From NCBI RefSeq assembly GCF_003574835.2, contig NZ_CP063196.1:2232001-2296000 (forward strand): a stretch of 64,000 nt of DNA, written 5' to 3'. The DNA is from Thermobifida halotolerans. GTDB lineage: Bacteria; Actinomycetota; Actinomycetes; Streptosporangiales; Streptosporangiaceae. Shown here in pieces: positions 16,114 to 24,334 of the stretch. Each line of letters begins with the position of its first letter. Position 1 is the stretch's first letter. Both the position numbers and the translations under genes were made by a program. The notes below the pieces were generated by a model. That model saw only the letters and a list, made by a program, of their open reading frames with translations. It searched no databases and was not told where the DNA came from.

Positions 16114-17234
16114 ACCACCAGCACAACAGCCAGCAGCCACAGGACCAACAGGTGATGTGGTTGGCGTTCAGCCCGCGTGATGCCCTGCACTTCCGTGACG
16201 GCCGCAGCTTCGAGGCAGGCGAGTCCGCTCGCACTCTGCACCCTCGACCCAGCACCATCGCGGGCGCGGTGGGAACAGCGCTGGGCCGTGAGGCCGGGAC
16301 AGTGCGTGGCCCACTTCCGGCATCGCGCCGAAAAGGCGGGAAAGACTGGAGAACGTACTTTCCTCTGCCCGCCGACATCGTCCCCGTGGAGAAAAACCCC
16401 GATCGGTGGACGCGGCTGCGCCCGACCCCCTCCTCCGCCACCACTGACCTGCACGAGCCGGGGATGCTGTGGCTGTCGGCGCCACGCGCGGGGGCGCCGG
16501 CCACCGACCGGTGGTGGAGCGCCCGAAAGTTGCAGGACTACCTGAACGGAACCGTGGTCCTAGGCGAGAAGGCGGGGGTGGAACACAGCCCGTTTGTCGT
16601 CGAACACCGCACCGGTATCGCTCGCGACGACCGCGCGGTCCTCGACACGCACCTGTACAGCAGCGAATTCCTGCGGCTGCCCGAGAGTTCCGGCAGGGAA
16701 TGGGCGGTCCTCGCCCAGTGCGTTCTGACCACCGGTCAGCGCACAGCTCCCGCCGAAGCTGTGCGTTGGGGCGGTGAAGGCCGCATGGCTGACGTGGAGG
16801 TGGTGTCTTCTCCAATCGAATGGCCGAGACCCCCAGACACCTTCCCCGACGGCCGAGTACTGGTCTACCTGGCCACACCAGGGATCTGGCGTACCCGCAC
16901 CCCTGAGGGGCGGTGGCGCACCGTCTGGCGGCCGCCCCTGCCCGCCAACGCGGTGCTGCGCGCGGCGGTCATCCCCGGAGCCGAACCCGTCGCCTCGGCA
17001 TCGCCGCAACCCGACGGGACGGTGCGCGAGGTGTGGCAGCGCTGGGCGGTGCCCGCCGGATCGGTCTACCTGATCGAGTTCGGTGGAGACGCCCCCGAAG
17101 CAGCCGCTGCGGAATGGGCCGCCCGCGTGCACGGCACAGCCCTGGGAGCCGAGTCGACCGAACCCGGGTCTGCCAGCCACAGACTGGCCACCGCCGGATT
17201 CGGACTGATCTTGACAGGAAGATGGAATGACTGA
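16110..17234 (+). CDS. cmr3: Cmr3, Cas5-like RAMP subunit
   Basis: 374 residues. FSPRDALHFRDGRSFEAGES near the N-terminus matches the Cmr3 opening (PRDxLxFRDGRPF), followed by HPRPSTIAGAVGTALG. Cmr3 caps the foot of the Cmr complex with Cmr2 and contacts the crRNA 5' handle. The C-terminus ends LATAGFGLILTGRW, the Gly-rich end typical of this RAMP. The GTG start overlaps the cmr2 stop (GTGA). An internal GTG/ATG pair near residue 15, just before WLAFSP, is an alternative start. Confidence 0.9.
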   Translation: MNHQHNSQQPQDQQVMWLAFSPRDALHFRDGRSFEAGESARTLHPRPSTIAGAVGTALGREAGTVRGPLPASRRKGGKDWRTYFPLPADIVPVEKNPDRWTRLRPTPSSATTDLHEPGMLWLSAPRAGAPATDRWWSARKLQDYLNGTVVLGEKAGVEHSPFVVEHRTGIARDDRAVLDTHLYSSEFLRLPESSGREWAVLAQCVLTTGQRTAPAEAVRWGGEGRMADVEVVSSPIEWPRPPDTFPDGRVLVYLATPGIWRTRTPEGRWRTVWRPPLPANAVLRAAVIPGAEPVASASPQPDGTVREVWQRWAVPAGSVYLIEFGGDAPEAAAAEWAARVHGTALGAESTEPGSASHRLATAGFGLILTGRWND

Positions 17235-18141
17235 ACTCCTGGCGTTCTTCTACGCCGAATCCCCCCTTCATGCCGGGGCCTCCGACAGTCTCGGCACGAT
17301 CGACCTGCCGATCCAGCGCGAGGCGCACACCGGCTATCCGGTGGTGTGGGGGCAAAGCCTCAAGGGCGCGTTGCGCCAGGCCGCCAGAGAACACCCGGAG
17401 TGGACAACCCAGGACGTCACGGCCGTGTTCGGCTCCGAGGTGTCCCAGCGTGCCGCCACCACGCCGGGCCTGCTCTCGGTGGGGGACGCCCAACTGGTGG
17501 CACTGCCGGTTCCGACACTGCGCCGCACCTTCGCCTGGGTCACCTCCGCGATCGCGTTGAGCCGCCTGGCCCGCAAGTACCGCATCGCGGGACGCGCTTC
17601 GATACCGGCAGTGCCCCGCGACCTCGCCGAGGCGGTCGCAGCCGACGACTCCTGGAGTGATGAGCAGGCACTGGGCCCTCTTGTGGTCGAGGTCGCGGCC
17701 CACCTCGACAACCAGGTCACGGCGCTGCGTTCGTGGACCGAGGCCATAGCCGGGGACGTGTTCGGCGACGATCCGGTGTTCACACCGTTTCGCGACAAGT
17801 TCACCGAGGACTTGCTGCTGGTCAAGGGCGATGTCATGGCGACGCTGGTCAAGGAGTGCACCGAGGTCACCGCTCGGGTGCAACTGGACGCTGACAAGAC
17901 CGTCGCCAACGGCCCCTTCTACAGCGAGTACCTGCCCACCGAGACGATCCTTGCCGCCTCCCTGACCCTGCGCCCACCCCACACCGGTAAGAAACCGGAA
18001 GAAGCCGCCGAACGACAGTTGCGGCTGGTGCGCACACTCCTGCACGGGGACGGAGCGGCCCTGCTGCGTGTGGGCGGTGACGAGACCCTCGGCAAGGGGC
18101 TGGTGTGGAGCCGGCTGGCCGAAGGCGGGGAGGGGCACTGA
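17227..18141 (+). CDS. cmr4: Cmr4, backbone subunit and target-RNA slicer
   Basis: 304 residues. The N-terminus, YAESPLHAGASDSLGTIDLP followed by IQREAHTGYPVVWGQSLKG, is the conserved Cmr4/Cas7 pattern. The aspartate in GTIDLP is residue 26, the position of the slicer Asp in characterised Cmr4, so periodic target RNA cleavage should be intact. Near the C-terminus LRVGGDETLGKGL is the Gly-rich loop of the fold. It overlaps cmr3 by 8 bp and shares one base with the cmr5 start. Expected in several copies along the crRNA. Confidence 0.93.
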   Translation: MTELLAFFYAESPLHAGASDSLGTIDLPIQREAHTGYPVVWGQSLKGALRQAAREHPEWTTQDVTAVFGSEVSQRAATTPGLLSVGDAQLVALPVPTLRRTFAWVTSAIALSRLARKYRIAGRASIPAVPRDLAEAVAADDSWSDEQALGPLVVEVAAHLDNQVTALRSWTEAIAGDVFGDDPVFTPFRDKFTEDLLLVKGDVMATLVKECTEVTARVQLDADKTVANGPFYSEYLPTETILAASLTLRPPHTGKKPEEAAERQLRLVRTLLHGDGAALLRVGGDETLGKGLVWSRLAEGGEGH

Positions 18142-18557
18142 TGCACCGTCTGGACCAGGGCATGGCCACCACCGCCGCGGAACTGCTGCCCGAGGTTCCC
18201 CCCGAGCACGCCAAGGAGTTGCGCACCCGGTTCCGGCAACTGCCCGTGCAGTTGCACACCTCCGGGCTGGCCGCCACCTACGCGTTTCTCGCCGCCCGTT
18301 CCAAGGCTGATGACACCGACCGGCTCAAACGTGCCTACGCCGAGGTGGCCCAGCTGATTCGCCGCCGCCTGGCCGACCAGGGACTGCTGCCCCCCGGGTT
18401 GAGAACGGTCCCCGCCCCCGAGGTGCACCGGAAGGTGCTGGCCGAACTGGGCGGTATGGACACCGACCGCTACGCGCGGGCCAGTGCCGAGACAGCACTG
18501 CTGTTCTCCTGGCTGCGCCGCCTCGCCGACGCCGTCTACGCCGAGGAACGCACGTGA
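18141..18557 (+). CDS. cmr5: Cmr5, small subunit
   Basis: 138 residues, mostly helical. The segment RFRQLPVQLHTSGLAATYAF matches Cmr5 proteins, in which a short helix is followed by HxxGLxxTLAFL. The start MHRLDQGMATTAAELL fits the family. Cmr5 forms the inner filament with Cmr4 subunits and helps hold target RNA. The ATG at 18141 immediately follows the cmr4 stop; GGGGAGGGG serves as RBS. It overlaps cmr6 by 4 bp. Confidence 0.88.
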   Translation: MHRLDQGMATTAAELLPEVPPEHAKELRTRFRQLPVQLHTSGLAATYAFLAARSKADDTDRLKRAYAEVAQLIRRRLADQGLLPPGLRTVPAPEVHRKVLAELGGMDTDRYARASAETALLFSWLRRLADAVYAEERT

Positions 18558-19609
18558 CCGAACAGCCCTCTCGCAGGCCTTCCCCCGCCCACCTGGCCCG
18601 GATCAGGCGTCCCTCACCACAGCAGGCACAACGCTCAGCCAAGCCCTCCCCACCCGTGGACCGGCAGCAGACATCACCCTCGGGTGGGAAGCCGTCTGCT
18701 CGGAAGAACGAGACAGAGCTGCGTGCCGTTGGACCACTGGGGCGGTTGGTGCGGGTGCGCCACCGGACCGATACCACGCGACCACCGTTCCTGGACGGGG
18801 TGGAGTCGGACGCGAACGCACTGATCCTGCTGCGCCGCACCGCCTTTCCGAACCTCTCCGGAGACGAGGTGGAGCTGCCGGACGAGGCGGTCACAGCCCT
18901 GACGTCCTGGGCCGCCCACAGCGGTCTGGGGCAGCGCCCGGCGGACGTGAAAGCGGTCACGGCCAGGAGGAAACTCGCTCTGGACCGGTTGCGCGCCCAA
19001 GGGTTGACCGTGCGCCACGTGACGTTGCGCCCGGAGTGGCGACTGGCGGTCGGCCTCGGGAACAAGGACAACGCCCACGAGATCGGTACCACCCTGCACG
19101 GCAGCTACGGGTGGCCGATCATCCCCGGTTCCACCCTCAAGGGTGTGACCGCCCAGTGGGTATGGGAACACGACAAACCCACTACGCCTGAGAAGGTCGC
19201 CCGGTACGTGCGTATCTTCGGCGCCCCACTGACCAAGGAACGCGCGAAGGACATGCCGGAGCAGCCCGGACCAGCCCGGGGCCGGGTACGTTTCCTCGAC
19301 GCGTTCGCCGCGGGTGCTCCCGTGACCGTCACCGTTGACGTGCTCACCCCCCACGTCAAGCCCTACTACGACCGGACCGCCGACGAGCGGACCGCAGCGC
19401 AGGCTCCCCCGCCCGCGGAACACCACCAACCGGTTCCGGTGCGCTTCCTCACCGTCTCGGCCGGACGGTTCGACGCCGCACTCGTCGGCGATGACGCGGA
19501 CGAAACCGAGCAGGCCGCCAAGTGGCTGGTGGAAGCGGTCAACGAACTGGGAGTGGGGGCCAAGACCAGCGCGGGATACGGATATCTGACTGCGGAGGAG
19601 AAGGCATGA
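18554..19609 (+). CDS. cmr6: Cmr6, terminal RAMP subunit
   Basis: 351 residues. The first ~55 residues are a proline/serine/arginine-rich tail; the RAMP fold begins near RVRHRTDTTRPPFLDGVE. The diagnostic part is WRLAVGLGNKDNAHEIGTTL, then HGSYGWPIIPGSTLKG, and the Gly-rich end GVGAKTSAGYGYL. Cmr6 sits with Cmr1 at the head of the complex, near the crRNA 3' end. The start codon overlaps the cmr5 stop, and its own stop overlaps the next start (ATGA). Confidence 0.9.
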   Translation: MTEQPSRRPSPAHLARIRRPSPQQAQRSAKPSPPVDRQQTSPSGGKPSARKNETELRAVGPLGRLVRVRHRTDTTRPPFLDGVESDANALILLRRTAFPNLSGDEVELPDEAVTALTSWAAHSGLGQRPADVKAVTARRKLALDRLRAQGLTVRHVTLRPEWRLAVGLGNKDNAHEIGTTLHGSYGWPIIPGSTLKGVTAQWVWEHDKPTTPEKVARYVRIFGAPLTKERAKDMPEQPGPARGRVRFLDAFAAGAPVTVTVDVLTPHVKPYYDRTADERTAAQAPPPAEHHQPVPVRFLTVSAGRFDAALVGDDADETEQAAKWLVEAVNELGVGAKTSAGYGYLTAEEKA

Positions 19610-20553
19610 CCGTCCACGTCATCTCCGTCGGGTTGAGCCTCGTCGACTTCTTCGAATCCCCCGACAGAGACGAACACCCCCTTCCGACCGCCACGGAAAT
19701 CAACGACCTGTGGCAGCAGGAACGGCTCGGACTGGACGAACTGGGACAGCGGTTGGAGGAGGCGTTCGGAATGAACGCCTCCGAGGAATCGGAGGCACTC
19801 ACCCGCTTCCAAGAACTCGCCGAGGAGGTCGAGGCCGACAGGTGGGCGGGACACCACGGGCTGTCCGCGGAACTGGACACGCTGCGCACGGTGGCGGATA
19901 CCCCTCTGCCGCCCACCGACACAGCGTTCCTGATCACCAGCGACACCAAGAACGGGCATGCCGCCGCGGTGTGGACCGCGATCGCCCTGGCCGCCGGGGA
20001 CGCCAGTCGGGTCTGCTACCTGCCGGACATCACCGAGGAGACACTCCTGGTGCGGGCCGAGCCCAACCGGGTGTACGTGGTGCGCATCCCCGGCCTGGAC
20101 GCAGCCTCCGACACGGCGTTCCACGCTCCCATGGAACGGATGGGACGGCTGGGCCGCCTGCTCGTGGGCGGTGACCGCACCGAACGGTTCACCCGGTCGG
20201 GCGAGCCGGTCCACTTTCACCTCTCCGGCGGCTACCGGGCCACCACCCCCTACCTGATCGCGCTGGCCGAGTGGCTGCGCAGTCTGGAACACACGCCCGG
20301 GGACGTCTCCGCCTGGGTACTGCCCGAAGACGCGAAGAGTCCCTTCCGTGTCCCGCTGCGGCGGTTGCGCCCCGAATGGGTGCGCAACGAACTCGCCGGG
20401 TTCAACCCCACCGGGTGGCGAGCCCAGCCGCCCACCGACGACCTGCTGGAAGGCTATGCCTACGAACCGAGCGACACAGGGGTACGGCTGACCGCGTTCG
20501 GTGCGGGCATGAGAGCCCTGTTCGGTGTCAACGAGGAACCGGTCGCACAGTGA
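19606..20553 (+). CDS. CARF-domain-like protein in the Cmr operon
   Basis: 315 residues. It opens HVISVGLSLVDFF, like the first strand and loop of APE2256-type CARF proteins, and has HFHLSGGYRATTPYLIALAE near residues 203-222, the usual CARF ligand loop (GGxxA). Other Rossmann-like strands are AFLITSDTKNGH and RVYVVRIPG. CARF domains bind cyclic oligoadenylates made by Cas10. The C-terminal ~75 residues are short and show no HEPN (RxxxxH), nuclease or protease motif, so it may be a sensor or regulator without its own enzyme. Start overlaps cmr6 (ATGA); stop overlaps the membrane protein gene (GTGA). Confidence 0.7.
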   Translation: MTVHVISVGLSLVDFFESPDRDEHPLPTATEINDLWQQERLGLDELGQRLEEAFGMNASEESEALTRFQELAEEVEADRWAGHHGLSAELDTLRTVADTPLPPTDTAFLITSDTKNGHAAAVWTAIALAAGDASRVCYLPDITEETLLVRAEPNRVYVVRIPGLDAASDTAFHAPMERMGRLGRLLVGGDRTERFTRSGEPVHFHLSGGYRATTPYLIALAEWLRSLEHTPGDVSAWVLPEDAKSPFRVPLRRLRPEWVRNELAGFNPTGWRAQPPTDDLLEGYAYEPSDTGVRLTAFGAGMRALFGVNEEPVAQ

Positions 20554-22148
20554 CCCCTTCAACCGGCCGCTCCACGGTTTCCCAGGTGAAGCCCGAATTC
20601 ACCGAACGGGTGCGTGCGGGGATCGGAGAAGCCCTGTACCGCGCCAGGGAAGGCGGCACAGCAGACGACGACACGCAAACCATCCAGGCGGCCGTTGACC
20701 TGCTCGACGCCTACCAGGTCATCCCCGACCTGCTGAAAAACTCCTCGGAAGGGCAGCGCTCACCCGAAGCCGTAGAAGAACACCTCGCACGGATCACCGC
20801 GGTGCTGGCCGCAAACCGCCGACTGTTCATGGCAGTGCTGTACTCGCCGTTGGTGGTGGTGGACAAGGTCAACACCCGCCACGGCGGCCACCTGGATCGG
20901 CGCCCGCAGTGGATCGCCTGGTGCTGGACCGTCGAGGCCGCGTGGCGGTGCGTGGCCCGCCTCGACGGCACGGCCCCCACCGGGTTCACCCCGATCGAAC
21001 TGGACATCCTGACCCCGGTAGCGGCCCGGCAGCGCTTCCTCGCCCTCGCCGAGGCCTACCGCACTCGCGATGATGCACCGGCGGACAGCCCAGCCGACGC
21101 CACCGACCGGGTCTTCGGTACCGGCACCCCTCACCTGTTCGCGGCCCGCAGTATCGAGGCCCGCTGGATCTGGAAAGACATCCTCGACCACGTCGAGTCC
21201 CACCCCGTCCTCGGGCAGGCCACCCCTGGGGAGCTGGAACGGGAGATCAACCTGCTGCTGTTCGACCAGGGGCGGCCCGGCGCCGTGCTCGGCATGTCCA
21301 CGAAACGCCTCAACACCCTCGCCCAGGGGAAACGCTCCCGCGTTCTGAGCAACGGCGATCGGGGGATCGTCCGCGACGTCGCCGAACGCCACCTGCTGCC
21401 GAGATTCCAGATCATGGACACGCTGCGGTCGGCGTTGGCCACCGCCCAACACCCCCGTTGCAGCCGAGTGACGGCAGCGGCCGTCGTCCTCGCCGTGTTC
21501 GCTGCTCTCGCACTGGTCATCGCAGCACTGCGCTGGAAGGAGATCGGTGGTGTCTCCGCGTTCGTCCTCGCCGCCTCGGCGGCCGCTGCCTGCTACCTGC
21601 TGGGCGGGGCGGGGATTGTTGCGCACGGCCGGGAATGGGCGTTGCCGTGGCTGCTGCGAATGCCCGCCGCTTCCGCGATCGGCCTTTTCATGCTCACCGC
21701 CATGCACCCCTCCTGGTGGAGGGCCGCGTTTCCCAAGCAGTGGCTGGAGACCGTCTCGCCTGGGAGCGCGCCACCCGACGTTTCGCTCAGCCCCGCGTGG
21801 GCGGCATGCCTGCTCGCTGTGGCCGCCTACGTCTACCTGCTGGTGACCGCCCGCAACCACGGATTGGGGTGGGGCTCGGCACCGCTGAGGGCCGTAGTGG
21901 TGTGGCTGGTCGGCGGCTGCCACGCACTACTGATCTCCCTGCTGGGCCTTGTGTGGATCGTGCCAGTGTTCAGCGAGGACGGCGCACTGCTCTACCAGGG
22001 ATGGACCGCACACAGCGCCTCGGCCGTCACCACCCTCGCCCAGGCCACCGCCTGGTGCCTCACCGCGGGCGTGTTCTCCCAGATCCTGTGGGACGACCAG
22101 CCCATCACCGCCCCGCTGACTCACACCCGATGGCACAAGGACAGGTGA
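20550..22148 (+). CDS. Six-TM membrane protein embedded in the Cmr operon
   Basis: 532 residues, family not recognised. Residues 1-300 are soluble and mostly helical, with a WIAWCWTVEAAWRCVARLDG stretch. Then come six predicted membrane helices near 305-327 (TAAAVVLAVFAALALVIAAL), 335-356, 366-388, 415-437, 447-475 and 488-512. It starts with a GTG that overlaps the CARF gene stop (GTGA), and cmr1 begins at its end, so it is firmly part of the operon. I infer a membrane effector controlled by the CARF protein or by cyclic oligoadenylate, as with other membrane ancillary proteins of type III systems. It has no CARF domain of its own and is not a CorA-type channel (no GMN motif). Confidence 0.75.
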   Translation: MTPSTGRSTVSQVKPEFTERVRAGIGEALYRAREGGTADDDTQTIQAAVDLLDAYQVIPDLLKNSSEGQRSPEAVEEHLARITAVLAANRRLFMAVLYSPLVVVDKVNTRHGGHLDRRPQWIAWCWTVEAAWRCVARLDGTAPTGFTPIELDILTPVAARQRFLALAEAYRTRDDAPADSPADATDRVFGTGTPHLFAARSIEARWIWKDILDHVESHPVLGQATPGELEREINLLLFDQGRPGAVLGMSTKRLNTLAQGKRSRVLSNGDRGIVRDVAERHLLPRFQIMDTLRSALATAQHPRCSRVTAAAVVLAVFAALALVIAALRWKEIGGVSAFVLAASAAAACYLLGGAGIVAHGREWALPWLLRMPAASAIGLFMLTAMHPSWWRAAFPKQWLETVSPGSAPPDVSLSPAWAACLLAVAAYVYLLVTARNHGLGWGSAPLRAVVVWLVGGCHALLISLLGLVWIVPVFSEDGALLYQGWTAHSASAVTTLAQATAWCLTAGVFSQILWDDQPITAPLTHTRWHKDR

Positions 22149-22153
22149 CTTCG

Positions 22154-23431
22154 ATGACGTGGACCAAACTGCACCTGACCGTCACCACCCCCGTCTTCAA
22201 CAGCGACGGCAACCGGGAGCACGCGGAGATCCGGGTGCCGTCGATCCGCGGGGCGATGCGGTTCTGGTTGCGCGCCATGGCCGGGATTATGGCCGGAAAC
22301 GACCTGCGTGCGCTCTCGGCGATCGAACACCGAGTGCTGGGTTCGACCGCCCACTCCTCCCCGGTGAAGCTCCGTATCCCACACCAGCCCGCGAGCAGCA
22401 GCAAGGAGCGTCCCGATTTCCTCAGGTCCCCCGACCACAACAAGTGGATCAGCTATCTACTCGGCCCGGGTTTGACCTCATGGTCCCCCCAAGAACGGAT
22501 GGTGCTGCTGAACCGCGCCCACATCCCGCCGGGACAGGACTTCGAACTGTGGCTGCGCTTTACCGGCGATGACACCGACGCCCACCTCACCGCCCTGGCC
22601 GCACTCTGGCTGACTTTCACCTACGGCGGCATCGGCGCGCGCACCCGCCGCGGCTTCGGTGGTATACGAATTACCGGAATCACCGACCTGCCCGAAAAGT
22701 GGTCTCCCGACTCTTTCCGCACACCTTACACTGGCTTCTACGAACGGACCCGATCTCTGTGGCCGACTGCTGGCGCCTCTGAGGGCATGCCCGCTCTGAT
22801 GAATATCGCAAAAAGTGTTGGTTTGAGCAGCATGTTCAAGTGGTCTGCCTCGCCGACTTATCCGGTGCTTTCCAAAGATCACACAGTCGCCGGGGTCAGT
22901 GGAGGAGAGGCATTCACCTCTTGGGAAGACGTACTGTGCTGGGCTGGCCGTGAACTAAGGTACTTCCGTGCGACAACGGATACTCCGGGAGTGCGGTACC
23001 ACCCCGAAGTCAAGACTCATGAATGGTTGGAAGTAGTCAACGGCCCCGAAGAAGAGTTCCCGCTCGGGGCTTTGGGTCTGCCCATTGTCTTCAAGAAGCA
23101 GATCGAGGTACATGCCGACCGAGGTAGGGGTAGCGCTGCGGAGAAATTGCGTCGCGCCTCTCCGCTATGGCTGCGACCGGTAGGACTGGGTGAGTACTGG
23201 AGACTGTTCTCGTTCGGTTTCCTCGCCGAATTTCTACCTGGTCCCGATCAGCCGACTGTTCACCTGTGGAAAGACCGCAGGCAGGATAAGAAGTTGGTAG
23301 TCGCCACCGAAGACGCTCACGCAGGAATCCGGGAATGGGTGACTGGCATGGTCGACAGAGAAGACAGGAATGGGGTCTTCTCTCAAGACCGAATAAAGGA
23401 GTGCAAAGAACCGTGTTGCTGTCCCTCGTAG
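22154..23431 (+). CDS. cmr1: Cmr1, RAMP subunit; ends inside a CRISPR repeat
   Basis: 425 residues. LTVTTPVFNSDGN, then IRVPSIRGAMRFWLRAMAG, is the Cmr1 pattern; TYGGIGARTRRGFGGI is its Gly-rich loop. Cmr1 is at the head of the complex and contacts the crRNA 3' end. The ATG at 22154 has AGGTGA upstream; an in-frame GTG at 22145 overlapping the previous stop is an alternative. The TAG stop (23429-23431) lies inside the first repeat of array 2, so the last six residues are repeat-encoded. The last third has lower GC and different codon use from the rest of the operon, which hints at recombination or a replaced end. Confidence 0.88.
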   Translation: MTWTKLHLTVTTPVFNSDGNREHAEIRVPSIRGAMRFWLRAMAGIMAGNDLRALSAIEHRVLGSTAHSSPVKLRIPHQPASSSKERPDFLRSPDHNKWISYLLGPGLTSWSPQERMVLLNRAHIPPGQDFELWLRFTGDDTDAHLTALAALWLTFTYGGIGARTRRGFGGIRITGITDLPEKWSPDSFRTPYTGFYERTRSLWPTAGASEGMPALMNIAKSVGLSSMFKWSASPTYPVLSKDHTVAGVSGGEAFTSWEDVLCWAGRELRYFRATTDTPGVRYHPEVKTHEWLEVVNGPEEEFPLGALGLPIVFKKQIEVHADRGRGSAAEKLRRASPLWLRPVGLGEYWRLFSFGFLAEFLPGPDQPTVHLWKDRRQDKKLVVATEDAHAGIREWVTGMVDREDRNGVFSQDRIKECKEPCCCPS

Positions 23432-24102
23432 GGGCGATGAGGAACACGGGCACGAGGTCCCCGCTGAGACGCTGCCCGTGGAGTTGCTGCCCCTCGTAGG
23501 GGCGATGAGGAACTCGTCGAGCCGACCGAGGAGGAGAAGGCGACCGAGTTGCTGCCCCTCGTAGGGGCGATGAGGAACTGACGAGCCCGGAGGTCAGGTC
23601 CACGGTCTGCTCGGGTTGCTGCCCCTCGTAGGGGCGATGAGGAACTTCCGGGCGTGCTTGGTGCGCGCGTCCTTCGGGTTGCTGCCCCTCGTAGGGGCGA
23701 TGAGGAACCACCGACGACACCGGCTACGAGTGGCCGCTCTACCCGTTGCTGCCCCTCGTAGGGGCGATGAGGAACGTGACGGCGTGCGCGCCCATCACCG
23801 CGCGAGAGAAGTTGCTGCCCCTCGTAGGGGCGATGAGGAACCACACCACCCCCCAAGGCGACCAGCTAGTCGTCAAGTTGCTGCCCCTCGTAGGGGCGAT
23901 GAGGAACCTGTACGTCCCGTCCCGGGACAGTCGCCATGTCAAGTTGCTGCCCCTCGTAGGGGCGATGAGGAACTCCTATGCGGAGGACATCGACGCGGCC
24001 CTATGGGGTTGCTGCCCCTCGTAGGGGCGATGAGGAACAGCACGGGAGTACTTGACCGTTCTCGCTGAAAAGTTGCTGCCCCTCGTAGGGGCGATGAGGA
24101 AC
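23415..24102 (-). CRISPR. CRISPR array 2 (11 repeats, 10 spacers)
   Basis: Same repeat as array 1. Starts are 23415, 23483, 23548, 23615, 23678, 23745, 23811, 23877, 23943, 24008 and 24072; periods 63-68. The leftmost repeat has a C-to-T change (GTCCCTCG) and hosts the cmr1 stop codon. The base after the repeat is C in every copy. As in array 1, the mutated copy is at the left and the leader block at the right, so transcription is inferred leftward, head-on to cmr1. None of its spacers was recognised in array 1. Confidence 0.95.
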
Positions 24103-24317
24103 CCGAGGGTAAAGTCGCTGGCCACCCCCAGTCCCGGGGACCGGTTTTGGTGACTTTTTTCAGCGAACCTCCGGTAGTGCATCAGACCCCGGCGTGTCGC
24201 TGAAAAACAGGGCTAGAGCGGGTGGGGAATGAAGGTGTTGTCATGGCTCCTGGCGGGGACCGGCTTCGTGGTCTCTTCTTGCTGAAGAAGCGTAGCGAAG
24301 TGCGTATCGCTGCGGGT
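24103..24317 (-). promoter_or_regulatory. CRISPR leader of array 2
   Basis: GGGTAAAGTCGC at 24107-24118 starts 5 nt from the last repeat. TTTTCAGCGA (ending 24166) and TCGCTGAAAA (24197-24206) form the same inverted repeat as in leader 1, around ACCTCCGGTAGTGCAT. The GTAGCGAAG/ATCGCTGCGG block at about 24284-24316 also matches leader 1. This block directly abuts the NlpC/P60 gene of the conjugation cluster. Confidence 0.75.
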
Positions 24318-24334
24318 GGTTGTGAGGCTTGTGA

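Noticed and set aside
13222-24102. Rightward crRNA polarity for arrays 1 and 2 (repeat starts GTTGC and ends GAGGAAC, somewhat like some type III repeats)
   Set aside because: Decayed repeats are at the left ends and the conserved leader block is at the right in all arrays, next to cas genes for array 3; leftward polarity is better supported, though not proved.
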